Shown here piece by piece: positions 34,483 to 43,807 of a DNA stretch of 64,000 bases. Made by a program: the position numbers and the translations under genes. The stretch covers positions 1 through 64,000 of the forward strand of contig JAUWHO010000027.1 of the NCBI GenBank assembly GCA_030605835.1, given 5' to 3'. The notes beneath the pieces were generated by a model. The model was not told the origin of the DNA, made no database searches, and was given only the letters and a program-made list of their open reading frames with translations. Every line of letters starts with the position of its first letter. Within the stretch, counting starts at the first letter, position 1. This DNA comes from Candidatus Zixiibacteriota bacterium. GTDB lineage: Bacteria; Zixibacteria; MSB-5A5; DG-27.

Positions 34483-35691
34483 ATGCTGAGTCTGGAGAAC
34501 TACCGCGACATTGCGGGGGTAGAGGTGTTGGGCGAGATATACCGCAAGGCCCGGAAGCTGTACGGAAAACACATCCTGCACATCAACTCCACCTATCAGG
34601 GGGGTGGTGTGGCCGAGATCCTAAACAGCTTAGTCCCGCTCATGAACGATATAGGAATTGATGCCGGCTGGAGAACCCTACACGGCAATCCTGATTTTTT
34701 CACCATAACCAAGAAATTCCACAATGCCCTTCAGGGGGACTCACTGAATCTGACGGCGACGAAGAAACGCCTGTATGTCCAGGCCAACGAGGCCTTCTCC
34801 ACATTTACCCACATAGACCATGATTGCGTGATCATACACGATCCCCAACCTCTCCCCCTGATCAAATTCTCCAGAAACCGACGACCCTGGATTTGGAGAT
34901 GCCACATCGACCTGTCACATCCCAACAGCCAGCTATGGGATTTTCTCACCTCATTCATACTCAGATATCACCTGGTGGTGATCTCCAGTGAGAACTACAA
35001 GAGAAATGGGTTCCCGGTGGAGCAGAGGATCATTCAACCCGCCATCGATCCCCTCACCGCCAAGAACAAGGAGCTCTCCGACAGAGACATCTCCAAATAT
35101 CTCAGAAAGTTTGGCATAAAGACGGACAAGCCCATAATCAGTCAGGTATCAAGATTTGACAAGTGGAAAGACCCCGAGGGTGTAATAAGCATATATAAGC
35201 GTGTCAGAGAGAAAGTCGACTGCAGGTTGGTGATGTCTGGAGGGGTGGCGACAGACGATCCGGAAGGCCCAAAGATTTACGAGAGATTGCACCAGAAGGG
35301 GGGGGAGTTGATAGACAAGGGAGATGTAGTCCTCATAATCCCTGAGAACGACATTTTCGTAAACGCCTTGCAGCGGAAATCGGCGGTGGTCATTCAGAAA
35401 TCGATCCGGGAAGGCTTTTGCCTGGCGGTGACCGAGGCTCTCTGGAAGGGAACCCCGGTCGTAGCCTCAAATGTGGGCGGGATACCGCTTCAGATAAAGG
35501 ACGGCGAAAACGGCTTTCTGGTGCAACCTCGTGATGTCAAAGGGTTTGCAGAGAGGACCATAAGGCTGTTGAAGAATCCTGATCTGGCAAAGAAAATGGG
35601 TGAAGAGGCTACGGAGACCGTCAGGAAGAAGTTCCTCATAACGCGGCTGCTGATCGATTACCTGGACTTGCTGGCGGAGGTAATACACTAA
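34483..35691 (+). CDS. treT: Trehalose synthase TreT (GT4 family)
   Basis: A 402-residue retaining GT-B glycosyltransferase. NSTYQGGGVAEILN, GWRTLHGNPDFF and KKFHNALQG are characteristic of the TreT/trehalose phosphorylase branch of family GT4. The C-terminal nucleotide-binding half shows REGFCLAVTEALWKGTPVVAS. TreT converts NDP-glucose plus glucose to trehalose and can run in reverse. The related trehalose phosphorylases cannot be excluded on sequence alone. An AAAGG lies ahead of the ATG, and only three bases separate it from otsAB, so both are made from one mRNA. Confidence 0.9.
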   Translation: MLSLENYRDIAGVEVLGEIYRKARKLYGKHILHINSTYQGGGVAEILNSLVPLMNDIGIDAGWRTLHGNPDFFTITKKFHNALQGDSLNLTATKKRLYVQANEAFSTFTHIDHDCVIIHDPQPLPLIKFSRNRRPWIWRCHIDLSHPNSQLWDFLTSFILRYHLVVISSENYKRNGFPVEQRIIQPAIDPLTAKNKELSDRDISKYLRKFGIKTDKPIISQVSRFDKWKDPEGVISIYKRVREKVDCRLVMSGGVATDDPEGPKIYERLHQKGGELIDKGDVVLIIPENDIFVNALQRKSAVVIQKSIREGFCLAVTEALWKGTPVVASNVGGIPLQIKDGENGFLVQPRDVKGFAERTIRLLKNPDLAKKMGEEATETVRKKFLITRLLIDYLDLLAEVIH

Positions 35692-35786
35692 AGCGGTGTG
35701 ACCCTCGAAGTTGGGTGGTTCCTCTTTATCAATTACAGACGACTCCAAAATCATTACGCAATTGGTTGTAAATAGGGAAGGTTAAG

Positions 35787-36872
35787 ATGTTTGAAGCTAT
35801 TTTCCATCAGACCCTCTTCGGAAATCGGATTCTGGACTATCTCATTTGCCTGGCGATTTTCGTAGTTGGCTTTTTCGTCGTTAGAATCTTAAGAGCGATC
35901 GTTTTCAAACGACTTGAAAAATGGGCCGAGAAAACCTCCATCACCTTAGACGATTTCTTACTTGTCATTGTTGAGAGGACCTTGGTGCCCCTACTCTATT
36001 TTGGCGTCTTCTATTTCGGTCTTCGCAGCCTGACCTTACACCCCAACTTCGACAGGACCATCGAGGTTTTAGGGATGTTGCTCCTGACGGTGCTGGGGGT
36101 CCGCTTCGTGGCGGGAATAGTCGAATACACCATTAAGGATATCTGGCTCAAGAAGCATCATCACATCGCCAGGGAGGAAACGGTCAAAGGGCTTCTTCCG
36201 GCCGTTAAGGTCGTCATCTGGGGGCTTGCCATCGTTTTTCTCTTAGACAATCTCGGCTTAAAGATCTCGACGGTGGTTGCTGGTTTGGGCATTGGCGGTA
36301 TTGCTATTGCTTTGGCCTCGCAGACACTTCTGAAGGACCTCTTCAGTTACTTTAGCATCTTGATGGACCGGCCCTTTGAAGTTGGTGATTTCCTCATTCT
36401 GGGAGACTATTTAGGGACGGTTGAGCATATCGGGATCAAGACCACCCGGCTCCGCAGCTTAAGTGGAGAGCAAATAGTCATCTCCAATACCGACCTCACC
36501 GATTCCCGGGTGCGCAACTACAAGAGGATGGGCAGACGCCGGGTGCTTTTCAGACTTGGAGTCACGTATCAAACCAAACTAGAGCAGCTAAAGGAGATCC
36601 CCACAGTAATCAAAGCGGTCATAGAAAAGATTGAGGAGACCGCCTACGACCGCGCCCACTTCGCCTCCTATGGAGATTTCAGCCTTATCTTCGAGACGGT
36701 TTACTACGTGCTCGACAGGGATTACAACAAATATATGAACATCCAGCAGGAGATCAACTTCGCCATCAACGAGGAGTTCACAAAGCGGGGAATTGAATTC
36801 GCATATCCGACCCAGACATTATTCCTAAGTCAGACTCAAGGAAGCGAAGCCGCTAATCCCAAAACTGATTAG
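35787..36872 (+). CDS. Mechanosensitive ion channel, MscS family (larger type)
   Basis: A 361-residue MscS-family protein with about five transmembrane helices, two more than minimal MscS. The pore helix region reads VVAGLGIGGIAIALASQTLLKD, followed by PFEVGDFLILGDYLGTVEHIG and SNTDLTDSRVRNY. GGAAGG precedes the ATG. It closes the osmotic-stress block (MscS, OtsAB, TreT, MscS) and differs enough from the protein at 31316-32137 to be a distinct subfamily rather than a recent duplicate. Confidence 0.93.
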   Translation: MFEAIFHQTLFGNRILDYLICLAIFVVGFFVVRILRAIVFKRLEKWAEKTSITLDDFLLVIVERTLVPLLYFGVFYFGLRSLTLHPNFDRTIEVLGMLLLTVLGVRFVAGIVEYTIKDIWLKKHHHIAREETVKGLLPAVKVVIWGLAIVFLLDNLGLKISTVVAGLGIGGIAIALASQTLLKDLFSYFSILMDRPFEVGDFLILGDYLGTVEHIGIKTTRLRSLSGEQIVISNTDLTDSRVRNYKRMGRRRVLFRLGVTYQTKLEQLKEIPTVIKAVIEKIEETAYDRAHFASYGDFSLIFETVYYVLDRDYNKYMNIQQEINFAINEEFTKRGIEFAYPTQTLFLSQTQGSEAANPKTD

Positions 36873-36999
36873 ACCATAATCTCTCGCGGATAAACGGAGA
36901 TAATCATCATTTTTTGCCGGACTTCTGGCTGTTGCAACTCTTGTTGCCATTGCTTATATTCTTGCGGTAGTTTGGAATCTTCAAGGAGAAGTGAATATC

Positions 37000-37164
37000 A
37001 TGACGGCGAAAGTCTTCTCCATTATCCCGGCCTCTGCTAAGACCGTGATATTTGTAACTGACCGCACAAAGGTTGTGTATATCCCCACAAAGGACGGTTA
37101 CTCAGTCTTACTAAGCCCCAAACACCCGGAGGAAATGATAAACTGGATGGAAGAGCTTTGGTGA
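37000..37164 (+). pseudogene. Probable remnant of a membrane-anchored bacterial PH-domain protein
   Basis: A 54-residue frame with VTDRTKVVYIPTKDG and LLSPKHPEEMINWMEEL, resembling the C-terminal strands and helix of bacterial PH-like domains (bPH_5-like by eye). The frame stays open upstream to 36904 and reads a hydrophobic, membrane-segment-like stretch (LLAVATLVAIAYILAVV) but has no ATG/GTG/TTG start ahead of it. AAGGAG stands 11 bases before the ATG at 37000. I favour a 5'-truncated gene; a short expressed protein is the alternative. Confidence 0.4.
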
Positions 37165-37189
37165 ACTCAGAGCTCAGCGAAACCTACCA

Positions 37190-38653
37190 ATGGTGACTGT
37201 GGCAAGAAATATCGGGTTGTTCATATGCTGTGCTTGGTTCTTCCTGCTCTGTTGCAGAGGGACACACGTTACAGTCTCAACAACGGCGGATCTACGACAC
37301 ATCGTCACACATACCATGCCATCGGTTGTTTTTCTCAACATCTATGACGAGCGGGACAAACATATAGCTAGTGGAAGTGGGTTCTTCATAAACAGCGATG
37401 GCTATGTCATAACAAACAGGCACGTTATGCAAGGAGCAAGCCGCGCTGATGCTAAGACCATTGATGGCAAAGTTCACTCGGTGAATGGTGTGCTTGCGGA
37501 AGACAGAGAGGCAGATCTGATACTCCTATCTGTCAACATCACAGGTAGCGCTATCACCCCTCTCTCGGCAAGCTCAGCTGAGCCCGAAATCGGAGAAAGG
37601 ATCCTGGTGATTGGCAGCCCACTGGGCCTCGAGAGATCTGTATCAGATGGAATCGTGTCAGCAGTTCGCGACTACCCGGTTTTTGGGAAAGTGATCCAGA
37701 TCACAGCGCCCATGTCGGAGGGTTCCAGTGGCGGCCCCGTTGTCAATATGAAAGGCAAGGTGATTGGGGTTGCGACCTTTCAGAAAGTCAAGGGCCAGAA
37801 CCTCAATTTCGCCGTACCCATTGAACGCGTCGCGAACCTGACCCCCGCGGAGCCCAAGACACTGGTGGAATGGCGGCGAGGCACACTAGAGGAATGGCTT
37901 GCCTCAGCAGAGGGATACCATTTCAAGGGTCTCATCTTTCTCTGGATAGAGGATCATAGGGAAGCTCTCACTCAATTTGAGAAGGCAATTGAAAAGCAAC
38001 CACATTGGGCTGAAGCGTATTTTGCCGCGGGATACTGCAATGCAATGGTAGGTTGCTACCTGGCAGCTATAGAACACCTGAAAAAGGCAGTCCAGCACAA
38101 GCCGCATTTCGTAGAGGCGTACATCAATTTGGGTGCAGCCTACGCGGAGTTGGGTCGGTATGAAGAAGCCATGGAGTCTTATGAACACGCACTGCGGCTT
38201 GACCCCAACAACGCAGACCTGCACAATAACTTGGGTGTTGTGTACGGTAAGCTCAAGCTCTATGAGAAGGAGATAGAGTTCTACAGACGGGCGGTGAGGC
38301 TGGATGCTAACTTGGTAGATACGCACATTAATCTGGGAGTAGTTTACGGTGACATTGGCTGCTTCGAGGAGGCTCTGGAATCTTACAAACAGGCGGTACG
38401 CATAGACCCTGATAATGCTGACGCTCAGTACGGTGTTGGATGGGCCTACTGTAATCTAGGCCGTGTTAATGAGGCCGTTGCTCCCTTGCAGCAAGCTGTC
38501 CATCTCAAGCCAGATTACGGGAAAGCACACCTCACATTGGGTGAGGTCTATCTTACGATTGGGGACAGACAGTCTGCCCTTGAGGAGTATAAGATACTGA
38601 AGGATTTGGATTTAGTTTTGGCCAACCAGTTGTTTGGTCTCATCTACAAGTGA
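37190..38653 (+). CDS. Exported trypsin-like (S1C) protease with TPR repeats
   Basis: A 487-residue protein with an N-terminal hydrophobic signal (about 8-22), rich in Cys and possibly a lipoprotein signal. A DegP/HtrA-like serine protease domain follows: His78 (TNRHVM), Asp109 (READLILL) and Ser180 (GSSGGP). No PDZ domain is present. Instead, from about residue 225 to the end there are six or so tetratricopeptide repeats with patterns such as AEAYFAAGYCNAMVG and VDTHINLGVVYGDIG. The TPRs may recruit protein partners or substrates. No clear RBS precedes the ATG at 37190, so the start could be a few codons off. Confidence 0.9.
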   Translation: MVTVARNIGLFICCAWFFLLCCRGTHVTVSTTADLRHIVTHTMPSVVFLNIYDERDKHIASGSGFFINSDGYVITNRHVMQGASRADAKTIDGKVHSVNGVLAEDREADLILLSVNITGSAITPLSASSAEPEIGERILVIGSPLGLERSVSDGIVSAVRDYPVFGKVIQITAPMSEGSSGGPVVNMKGKVIGVATFQKVKGQNLNFAVPIERVANLTPAEPKTLVEWRRGTLEEWLASAEGYHFKGLIFLWIEDHREALTQFEKAIEKQPHWAEAYFAAGYCNAMVGCYLAAIEHLKKAVQHKPHFVEAYINLGAAYAELGRYEEAMESYEHALRLDPNNADLHNNLGVVYGKLKLYEKEIEFYRRAVRLDANLVDTHINLGVVYGDIGCFEEALESYKQAVRIDPDNADAQYGVGWAYCNLGRVNEAVAPLQQAVHLKPDYGKAHLTLGEVYLTIGDRQSALEEYKILKDLDLVLANQLFGLIYK

Positions 38654-38758
38654 CGTGTGTTTAGTGTGCGTTTACTTACAGGACACACGAGACCACTCGA
38701 CGCCACACGGAACCGCCCGGACTCATAGGACTGTGACTAGGTTGCGATTCCCCGAGCT

Positions 38759-40000
38759 ATGACCGCTGAAATCATAACCATAGGTGATGAGCTTTTGTAC
38801 GGGCAGACTGTCGATACCAACTCTGCTTATCTCGGAGAGAGGCTCACCGCTTTGGGGATTGAGGTCAAATACAAGAGCGCCGTCGGGGACGACGTCAAAC
38901 AGATTGTGGATGCCATCAAGCTGGCAATGAAGCGCAGTGACCTTGTCATCACAACCGGCGGCTTAGGTCCCACCCCGGATGATGTCTCAAAGAAGGCAAT
39001 CTGTGACCACTTCGGGAGAAAGCTCGTGCTCTACGAAGATATCCTCAGGAAAGTTGAGAGCTGGTATGCCAAGAAGGGCGTCGAGATGCCGGCAATCGTC
39101 CGGAATCAGGCACTCCTCCCCGAAGGCACCAGACCCCTGAGCAACGACTGGGGCACCGCACCCGGAATCTTCCTTGAGGAGAAAGAGAAGCTTTTCTTCG
39201 CCCTCCCCGGAGTCCCCATCGAGATGGAAAGGATCTTCGACAATGGCATAGTCCCGATATTGAAAGAGAGAATCCCCAGCGGAAGGGTCATAGCCTTCAG
39301 AAAGATCCGAACCGCCGGAATCAGCGAAGCTCGTCTCCACGAAAAACTGTCTTCGATTCTTGAAGAAAGTGGAGATGTTGGAATTGCCTTTCTCCCCACC
39401 AGCTCCGGCGTTGACCTGCGACTCACCATAAAGAGCAACAATCCCACCGAAGCCCAGAGGAAGCTGGACGACTTTGAGAAGAAGATTCAAGGGAAGCTGG
39501 AGAAATACATTTACGGGACTGGTGAGGAAACCCTCGAGAAGGCAGTCGGGGACTTGCTCCGCGAGAAGAGACTGACCGTGGCAGTTGCCGAATCCTGCAC
39601 TGGTGGGCTTCTGGGGAAGAAGATCACCAATGTCTCCGGCAGTTCAGACTATTTCCTAGGCGGCGTGATTTCTTACTCCGATGAACTGAAAATGAAACTT
39701 CTCGGTGTCCCCAAAGAGGTCCTGGAAAAAGAGGGAGCGGTTTCGGAAAAGTGCGCTCTCTCGATGGCAGAAGGGGTAAGGAGACTCACCGGGGCAGACT
39801 ATGGCATCTCTATCACGGGAATTGCGGGCCCGACCGGAGGAACTGTCGATAAGCCGGTCGGCTTAGTCTATATCGGAATTGCAGGTGACGAGGGAAGCTC
39901 CGCCCGAAAATACGTCTTTACAAAAGAGCGCGAGTTGAACCGTGAGCTTTCGGCACAGACAGCCCTGAATCTCTTGAGATTGGAATTGACACAGTCGTAA
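38759..40000 (+). CDS. cinA: CinA family nicotinamide-nucleotide amidohydrolase
   Basis: A 413-residue two-domain CinA. The N-terminal MoaB-like domain (about 1-170) carries ITIGDELLYGQTVDTNS and TTGGLGPTPDD, associated with ADP-ribose pyrophosphatase activity. The C-terminal PncC domain (about 255-410) has VAESCTGGLLGKKIT and GIAGPTGG, which deamidates NMN in pyridine nucleotide recycling. The gene lies in the classic order cinA-thpR-recA-recX, and CinA is often co-expressed with RecA in competence or damage responses. Confidence 0.96.
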   Translation: MTAEIITIGDELLYGQTVDTNSAYLGERLTALGIEVKYKSAVGDDVKQIVDAIKLAMKRSDLVITTGGLGPTPDDVSKKAICDHFGRKLVLYEDILRKVESWYAKKGVEMPAIVRNQALLPEGTRPLSNDWGTAPGIFLEEKEKLFFALPGVPIEMERIFDNGIVPILKERIPSGRVIAFRKIRTAGISEARLHEKLSSILEESGDVGIAFLPTSSGVDLRLTIKSNNPTEAQRKLDDFEKKIQGKLEKYIYGTGEETLEKAVGDLLREKRLTVAVAESCTGGLLGKKITNVSGSSDYFLGGVISYSDELKMKLLGVPKEVLEKEGAVSEKCALSMAEGVRRLTGADYGISITGIAGPTGGTVDKPVGLVYIGIAGDEGSSARKYVFTKERELNRELSAQTALNLLRLELTQS

Positions 40001-40025
40001 CTAACCCCCATTCTGGAGAGTATAT

Positions 40026-40580
40026 ATGAGAACCTTCATCGCTGTTGATTTGCCACAGGAGATCAAACAGAAAATCGATGCAGTTTCGTCATCTTTGAGG
40101 AACTATGGTGGTCGGGTCTCCTGGGTTAGAGCCGCTAATCTGCACCTGACCATGAAATTCCTGGGTGAGATCGACGATGGCTTACTTCCCGACTTGAAGA
40201 GAGCATTGCAGCAGCAGATATCTCAGATCCCGAGATTTCAATTCTCCCTGAAGGATCTAGGGGCCTTCCCCAATTTCCACAAGCCCAGGGTGATCTGGAT
40301 CGGCATCGACTCCGGCGTTGAAGAGCTGACCGATTTGGCAATCAAAGTTGACGAAGCCACCCATAGTCTCGGATTCGAAAAAGAGAACCGCCCCTTCTCA
40401 GCACACCTCACCATCGCCCGGGTCAAAGACCCCCGGACGGTTACCGACCTAATCGCCGAAGTCCAAAACACTCTCTTTGAGAGCGAACCAATTCATGCCG
40501 AGGAAGTTATCATCATGAAAAGTCAATTGACGCCTCGCGGGGCGATTTATACCCCTCTGGAGAGGATAAAGTTACTGTGA
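40026..40580 (+). CDS. thpR: RNA 2',3'-cyclic phosphodiesterase (LigT/ThpR)
   Basis: A 184-residue 2H phosphoesterase. Both HxT motifs are present, HLTMKFLG at about residue 40 and HLTIARV at about residue 125, on a duplicated beta-alpha fold. The enzyme opens 2',3'-cyclic phosphates at RNA ends. It lies 25 bases downstream of cinA. AGAACCTTCATCGC at the start (MRTFIAVDLP) matches the family N-terminus well, so the start is sound. Confidence 0.95.
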   Translation: MRTFIAVDLPQEIKQKIDAVSSSLRNYGGRVSWVRAANLHLTMKFLGEIDDGLLPDLKRALQQQISQIPRFQFSLKDLGAFPNFHKPRVIWIGIDSGVEELTDLAIKVDEATHSLGFEKENRPFSAHLTIARVKDPRTVTDLIAEVQNTLFESEPIHAEEVIIMKSQLTPRGAIYTPLERIKLL

Positions 40581-40620
40581 GAGTTGACCACTTTTGGACT
40601 TTTAGAAGGATGTGAGCGTT

Positions 40621-41022
40621 ATGGAAAATCAAGAATCTATTGAGTTCTGGCTTCGGGCGGCGGCTAAGGATCTTGTCGATGCCAAGAAAGCTTTCTCCTC
40701 CAAGACATACGATTATACTCTGTCCCTCTGCGGCCAGGCGTTTGAGAAGGCCACCAAAGGGTATACGAATTTCCTCAGCAAGAAAGAAGGCTCTGAAGGG
40801 AAGCCGGGGTCATTAGAGTTGTCCAAGGAATTTGGGTCGGATATCTTCGAACTTGAGGATTATAACTCCGCCCTCAGCTATACCGGAGGGAGTTTCGAGA
40901 TCACCCAGAGCCTTTTCAACAAGAAGGAGGCAAAAAAGGGAATTGAAATGGCAGAAAAGGTGTTGAGCGAGATGTTTGCGAAGATGGGGAGAAAACTGGG
41001 GGATTACCAAGATCGCAAGTAG
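40621..41022 (+). CDS. HEPN domain protein
   Basis: A 133-residue helical protein. FWLRAAAKDLVDAKKAF and LCGQAFEKATKGYTNFL are the two characteristic HEPN helices, with the Q-A-x-E-K pattern of the family. I prefer the ATG at 40621 over the GTG at 40612, because AAGGA then lies ten bases upstream rather than one. It is inserted between thpR and recA, genes normally adjacent or nearly so, and has no MNT partner here. It could be an orphan antitoxin-less HEPN or a domesticated RNA-binding protein. Confidence 0.75.
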   Translation: MENQESIEFWLRAAAKDLVDAKKAFSSKTYDYTLSLCGQAFEKATKGYTNFLSKKEGSEGKPGSLELSKEFGSDIFELEDYNSALSYTGGSFEITQSLFNKKEAKKGIEMAEKVLSEMFAKMGRKLGDYQDRK

Positions 41023-41099
41023 CAAAGAGATTCTCAGGTCGCCGTTGCTGCTCCCGTGATAGCTTTCCCTAACACACGACTCATTTTGCTGATAATGAG

Positions 41100-41128
41100 T
41101 TGAAGTTCTTGCGATTTCATGTTATACT
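41100..41128 (+). promoter_or_regulatory. Predicted recA promoter
   Basis: TTGAAG and TATACT with a 17-base spacer, about 70 bases ahead of the recA start. I cannot identify a LexA box of either the E. coli or Bacillus type here. Confidence 0.65.
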
Positions 41129-41195
41129 GGCAAAAGGTAAGATAATATCGAGGGGAATTCGTTTTCTCAGGTAGGAGTTGAAAGCGAGGTAAACA

Positions 41196-42233
41196 ATGGC
41201 AGAGATAGCGTCGGAAAAGAAAAAAGCCTTAGAGGCAGCGGTGCATCAGATAGAGAGGCAGTTCGGCAAAGGTTCCATAATGCGCCTGGGGGAGGATGAT
41301 TTGGGGATCAGGGTGCCGATTATTTCCACCGGCTCTCTGGCTCTGGATTCCGCCTTGGGGATCGGTGGAGTTCCGCGGGGTCGCGTGATCGAGGTTTTCG
41401 GACCGGAGGCCTCTGGCAAGACCACACTGGCACTGCATATGGTTGCGGAAGCCCAGAAAACGGAGGGGATCGCTGCCTTCATCGACGCCGAGCACGCCAT
41501 GGACCCCAATTATGCCAAAAGGTTAGGTGTGGATATTGATAATCTCCTGATAAGTCAGCCGGACACCGGAGAGCAAGCCCTCGAGATTGCCGAGACTCTG
41601 GTGCGCAGTGGAGCGGTTGACATCATCGTGGTCGACAGCGTTGCCGCTTTAGTTCCGCGTGCAGAGATCGAAGGGGAGATGGGGGATGCCCACATGGGGC
41701 TCCAGGCAAGACTGATGTCCCAGGCTCTCAGGAAACTCACCGGGGCGGTCAGCAAATCGAAAACCTGTCTGGTCTTCGTCAATCAAATCCGGATGAGAAT
41801 CGGGGTGATGTTCGGCAATCCCGAAACCACTACCGGCGGCAAGGCGCTTAAGTTCTACTCCTCGGTGAGGCTGGATATCCGCAGAATCTCCACGATCAAA
41901 GATGCTCAGGAAGTAAAGGGGATCAGGGTCAGAGTTCGGGTGGTGAAGAACAAGCTTGCGCCGCCGTTCAGAGACGGGGAATTCGACATCATTTATGGCG
42001 TAGGCATCTCCAAAGAGGGGGAGCTTCTGGACCTCGGGGTCAACCACGATCTCGTAGAGAAGGCTGGGACCTGGTTCTCATTAGGGGATGAGAGATTGGG
42101 ACAGGGGCGTGAGAATGCCAAAGCGTTTCTGAAGGAAAACTCCGAAGTCGCTGCGGAGCTGGAAAAACAGATTAAAGAAAAACTGGGCTTCGTCACTGCT
42201 GCTGAAGAACCCCAGGTTACCGACAAGAAATAA
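41196..42233 (+). CDS. recA: Recombinase RecA
   Basis: The central recombinase that forms ATP-dependent filaments on single-stranded DNA for strand exchange and SOS induction. The 345 residues show Walker [10 protein letters not shown] (about residues 68-76), the Walker B region [10 protein letters not shown], the L1 and L2 loops ([20 protein letters not shown] reads as standard) and a C-terminal domain rich in charged residues. An AAAGCGAGG-type RBS precedes the ATG, with its own promoter at 41100-41128. recX follows 11 bases later. Confidence 0.99.
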   Translation: MAEIASEKKKALEAAVHQIERQFGKGSIMRLGEDDLGIRVPIISTGSLALDSALGIGGVPRGRVIEVFGPEASGKTTLALHMVAEAQKTEGIAAFIDAEHAMDPNYAKRLGVDIDNLLISQPDTGEQALEIAETLVRSGAVDIIVVDSVAALVPRAEIEGEMGDAHMGLQARLMSQALRKLTGAVSKSKTCLVFVNQIRMRIGVMFGNPETTTGGKALKFYSSVRLDIRRISTIKDAQEVKGIRVRVRVVKNKLAPPFRDGEFDIIYGVGISKEGELLDLGVNHDLVEKAGTWFSLGDERLGQGRENAKAFLKENSEVAAELEKQIKEKLGFVTAAEEPQVTDKK

Positions 42234-42244
42234 ACTCTCAGACA

Positions 42245-42889
42245 ATGATCCGAGCTCCTGGGGGAAAAGTCACTAAAATAGAGCCCCAGAAGAAGAATCC
42301 CAGAAGGGTCTCCATTTTCATTGACAATCAATTTGCTCTGGGGGTAAGTCAGGAACTGCTGCCCAAATTCAATTTGAGTGAGGGCATTCAGCTGTCGGGA
42401 GAACAGCTTGAGCTTCTTGAAAAGGAGGAGAGTGTCAAGCAGGCCAAGGAGATTGCTTTTAGAAGCCTCTCCCGCACTCCCAAAAGCACCAATGAGATCT
42501 CAAAAAAGCTGAAGGAGAGAGATTTCCAGGAGCAGGTCATCGGGGAGGTAATTCGTGAGCTGGAAAAATATGGCTATCTGAATGACCAAGAGTTCGCCAG
42601 GATCTATTCCGAGAGCTGTCTGCGGGCAAAACCCCTGGGGCCGAAATTGCTCTCCCAGAAATTATTCAAGAAGGGATTGAATAAAGAGTTGATCGAAGAG
42701 ACGATCAAAGAGATCTATCGGCAACATGATGAGGTCGCCCTGGCGAAGAGGTTGCTCGTGAAGAGAACAGAGACATACAAGGCTCTGGATTCTCGAACCG
42801 CCAGAAAGAGAAAGGCCGACTACCTTGCCAGACGCGGCTTTAGCTGGGACGTTATCAGAGAGACGTTAGATATAGAGAAAAGCGAATGA
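42245..42889 (+). CDS. recX: Regulatory protein RecX
   Basis: Modulator of RecA filament growth. The 214 residues, helical throughout, contain the three-helix RecX repeats with AFRSLSRTPKSTNEISKKLKER, YLNDQEFARIYSES and the C-terminal RKRKADYLARRGFSWDVI. It is 11 bases downstream of recA, as in many bacteria. The RBS is weak, which fits a low RecX:RecA ratio from the same transcript. Confidence 0.94.
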   Translation: MIRAPGGKVTKIEPQKKNPRRVSIFIDNQFALGVSQELLPKFNLSEGIQLSGEQLELLEKEESVKQAKEIAFRSLSRTPKSTNEISKKLKERDFQEQVIGEVIRELEKYGYLNDQEFARIYSESCLRAKPLGPKLLSQKLFKKGLNKELIEETIKEIYRQHDEVALAKRLLVKRTETYKALDSRTARKRKADYLARRGFSWDVIRETLDIEKSE

Positions 42890-42966
42890 TGAAACCGGAG
42901 CTTGGGAGGGGTGGGTGACTATGGACTATTCACCACTAGCCATTAACCACGCCGTCGCCGCTTGAC

Positions 42967-43794
42967 ATGTCATATCTTCAACTGAGCGATATCAAACTCT
43001 ACTACGAGCAGTACAGTCGGGGACCGAATCTGGTGTTGCTTCATGGTTTCTCCTTGAATTCCTTGATGTGGGAGCCACATCGAGAGTTCTTTGAGGACAG
43101 GTTCCGGGTAACCTTAATCGATCTTCGCGGCTTCGGCAAATCCGGCGTGAGTGATCGCTGGTCGCACGAGGTGATGGCCGAGGATGTGTGGCAGCTTCTG
43201 AAACATCTGAAGATTGAGAAAGCCACGATCGTCGGTTTCTCGATGAGCGGGCCAACGGCGATGGGGTTGGCGCTTGAACATCCTGATCTGATAACAGGAC
43301 TGATTTTGGTCTCAAGTATCCTTCCCCTTGCAGGGAAAAGAACGACAGAGGCGGAAAGGAAAGAAATCGCTTTGGACATGGCTGTCTTGGAGACGGAGGG
43401 CATTGAAGCTTGGGCCAAGAATGCAGGAATCCTCGATGGTGTGGTCATGGGACCACTCTTTGAGCGCAACCCCGGAATCAAACCGCTGTGGGAAAGAATC
43501 ATCAGCAGGAATGAGGCTGAGAATTTGGCTAAGGTCCTGAAACTCAAGATGGCGAACAAACCCTTGAATTGGCGTTCTCAGTTAGGAGAGATAAAGTCTC
43601 CGACTTTGATTGTCGCCGGTGAGAAGGATAGCTCCTTTGTCGATGCCTCCCGGAATCTCTCCCGAAGAATCCCGAACTCCGAGCTGATGATTATAAGAGA
43701 TAGCGGACACATGTTGAGCCTGGAGAACCCCAAGTCGTTTGCCTCTGTTTTGATTGATTTTATGGATGAGGTAGGTCAGGTTGTCCCAACCTGA
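42967..43794 (+). CDS. Alpha/beta hydrolase with repeat-derived C-terminus
   Basis: A 275-residue alpha/beta hydrolase. The oxyanion HGF region (LLHGFSLNS), the nucleophile elbow GFSMSGPT with Ser in the normal place, an Asp in VAGEKDSSF and the final His in DSGHMLSLENP make a complete catalytic triad. The glycine after the nucleophile pair is replaced by Ser (GFSMS), which is uncommon. The substrate is unknown. The last residues and the stop codon (about 43771-43794) lie within a GTAG-led hairpin of the REP family, so the protein's end has been overwritten by the repeat. Confidence 0.88.
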   Translation: MSYLQLSDIKLYYEQYSRGPNLVLLHGFSLNSLMWEPHREFFEDRFRVTLIDLRGFGKSGVSDRWSHEVMAEDVWQLLKHLKIEKATIVGFSMSGPTAMGLALEHPDLITGLILVSSILPLAGKRTTEAERKEIALDMAVLETEGIEAWAKNAGILDGVVMGPLFERNPGIKPLWERIISRNEAENLAKVLKLKMANKPLNWRSQLGEIKSPTLIVAGEKDSSFVDASRNLSRRIPNSELMIIRDSGHMLSLENPKSFASVLIDFMDEVGQVVPT

Positions 43795-43795
43795 C
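43771..43795 (+). repeat. REP hairpin overlapping the hydrolase stop codon
   Basis: GTAG followed by GTCAGGTT-GTCCC-AACCTGAC. The TGA stop of the hydrolase gene falls inside the right arm. Confidence 0.8.
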
Positions 43796-43807
43796 AGCCG
43801 TAGGTCC

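Noticed and set aside
41030-41195. LexA box at the recA promoter
   Set aside because: Neither CTGT-N8-ACAG nor a CGAAC-type Bacillus box is present in the recA upstream region.
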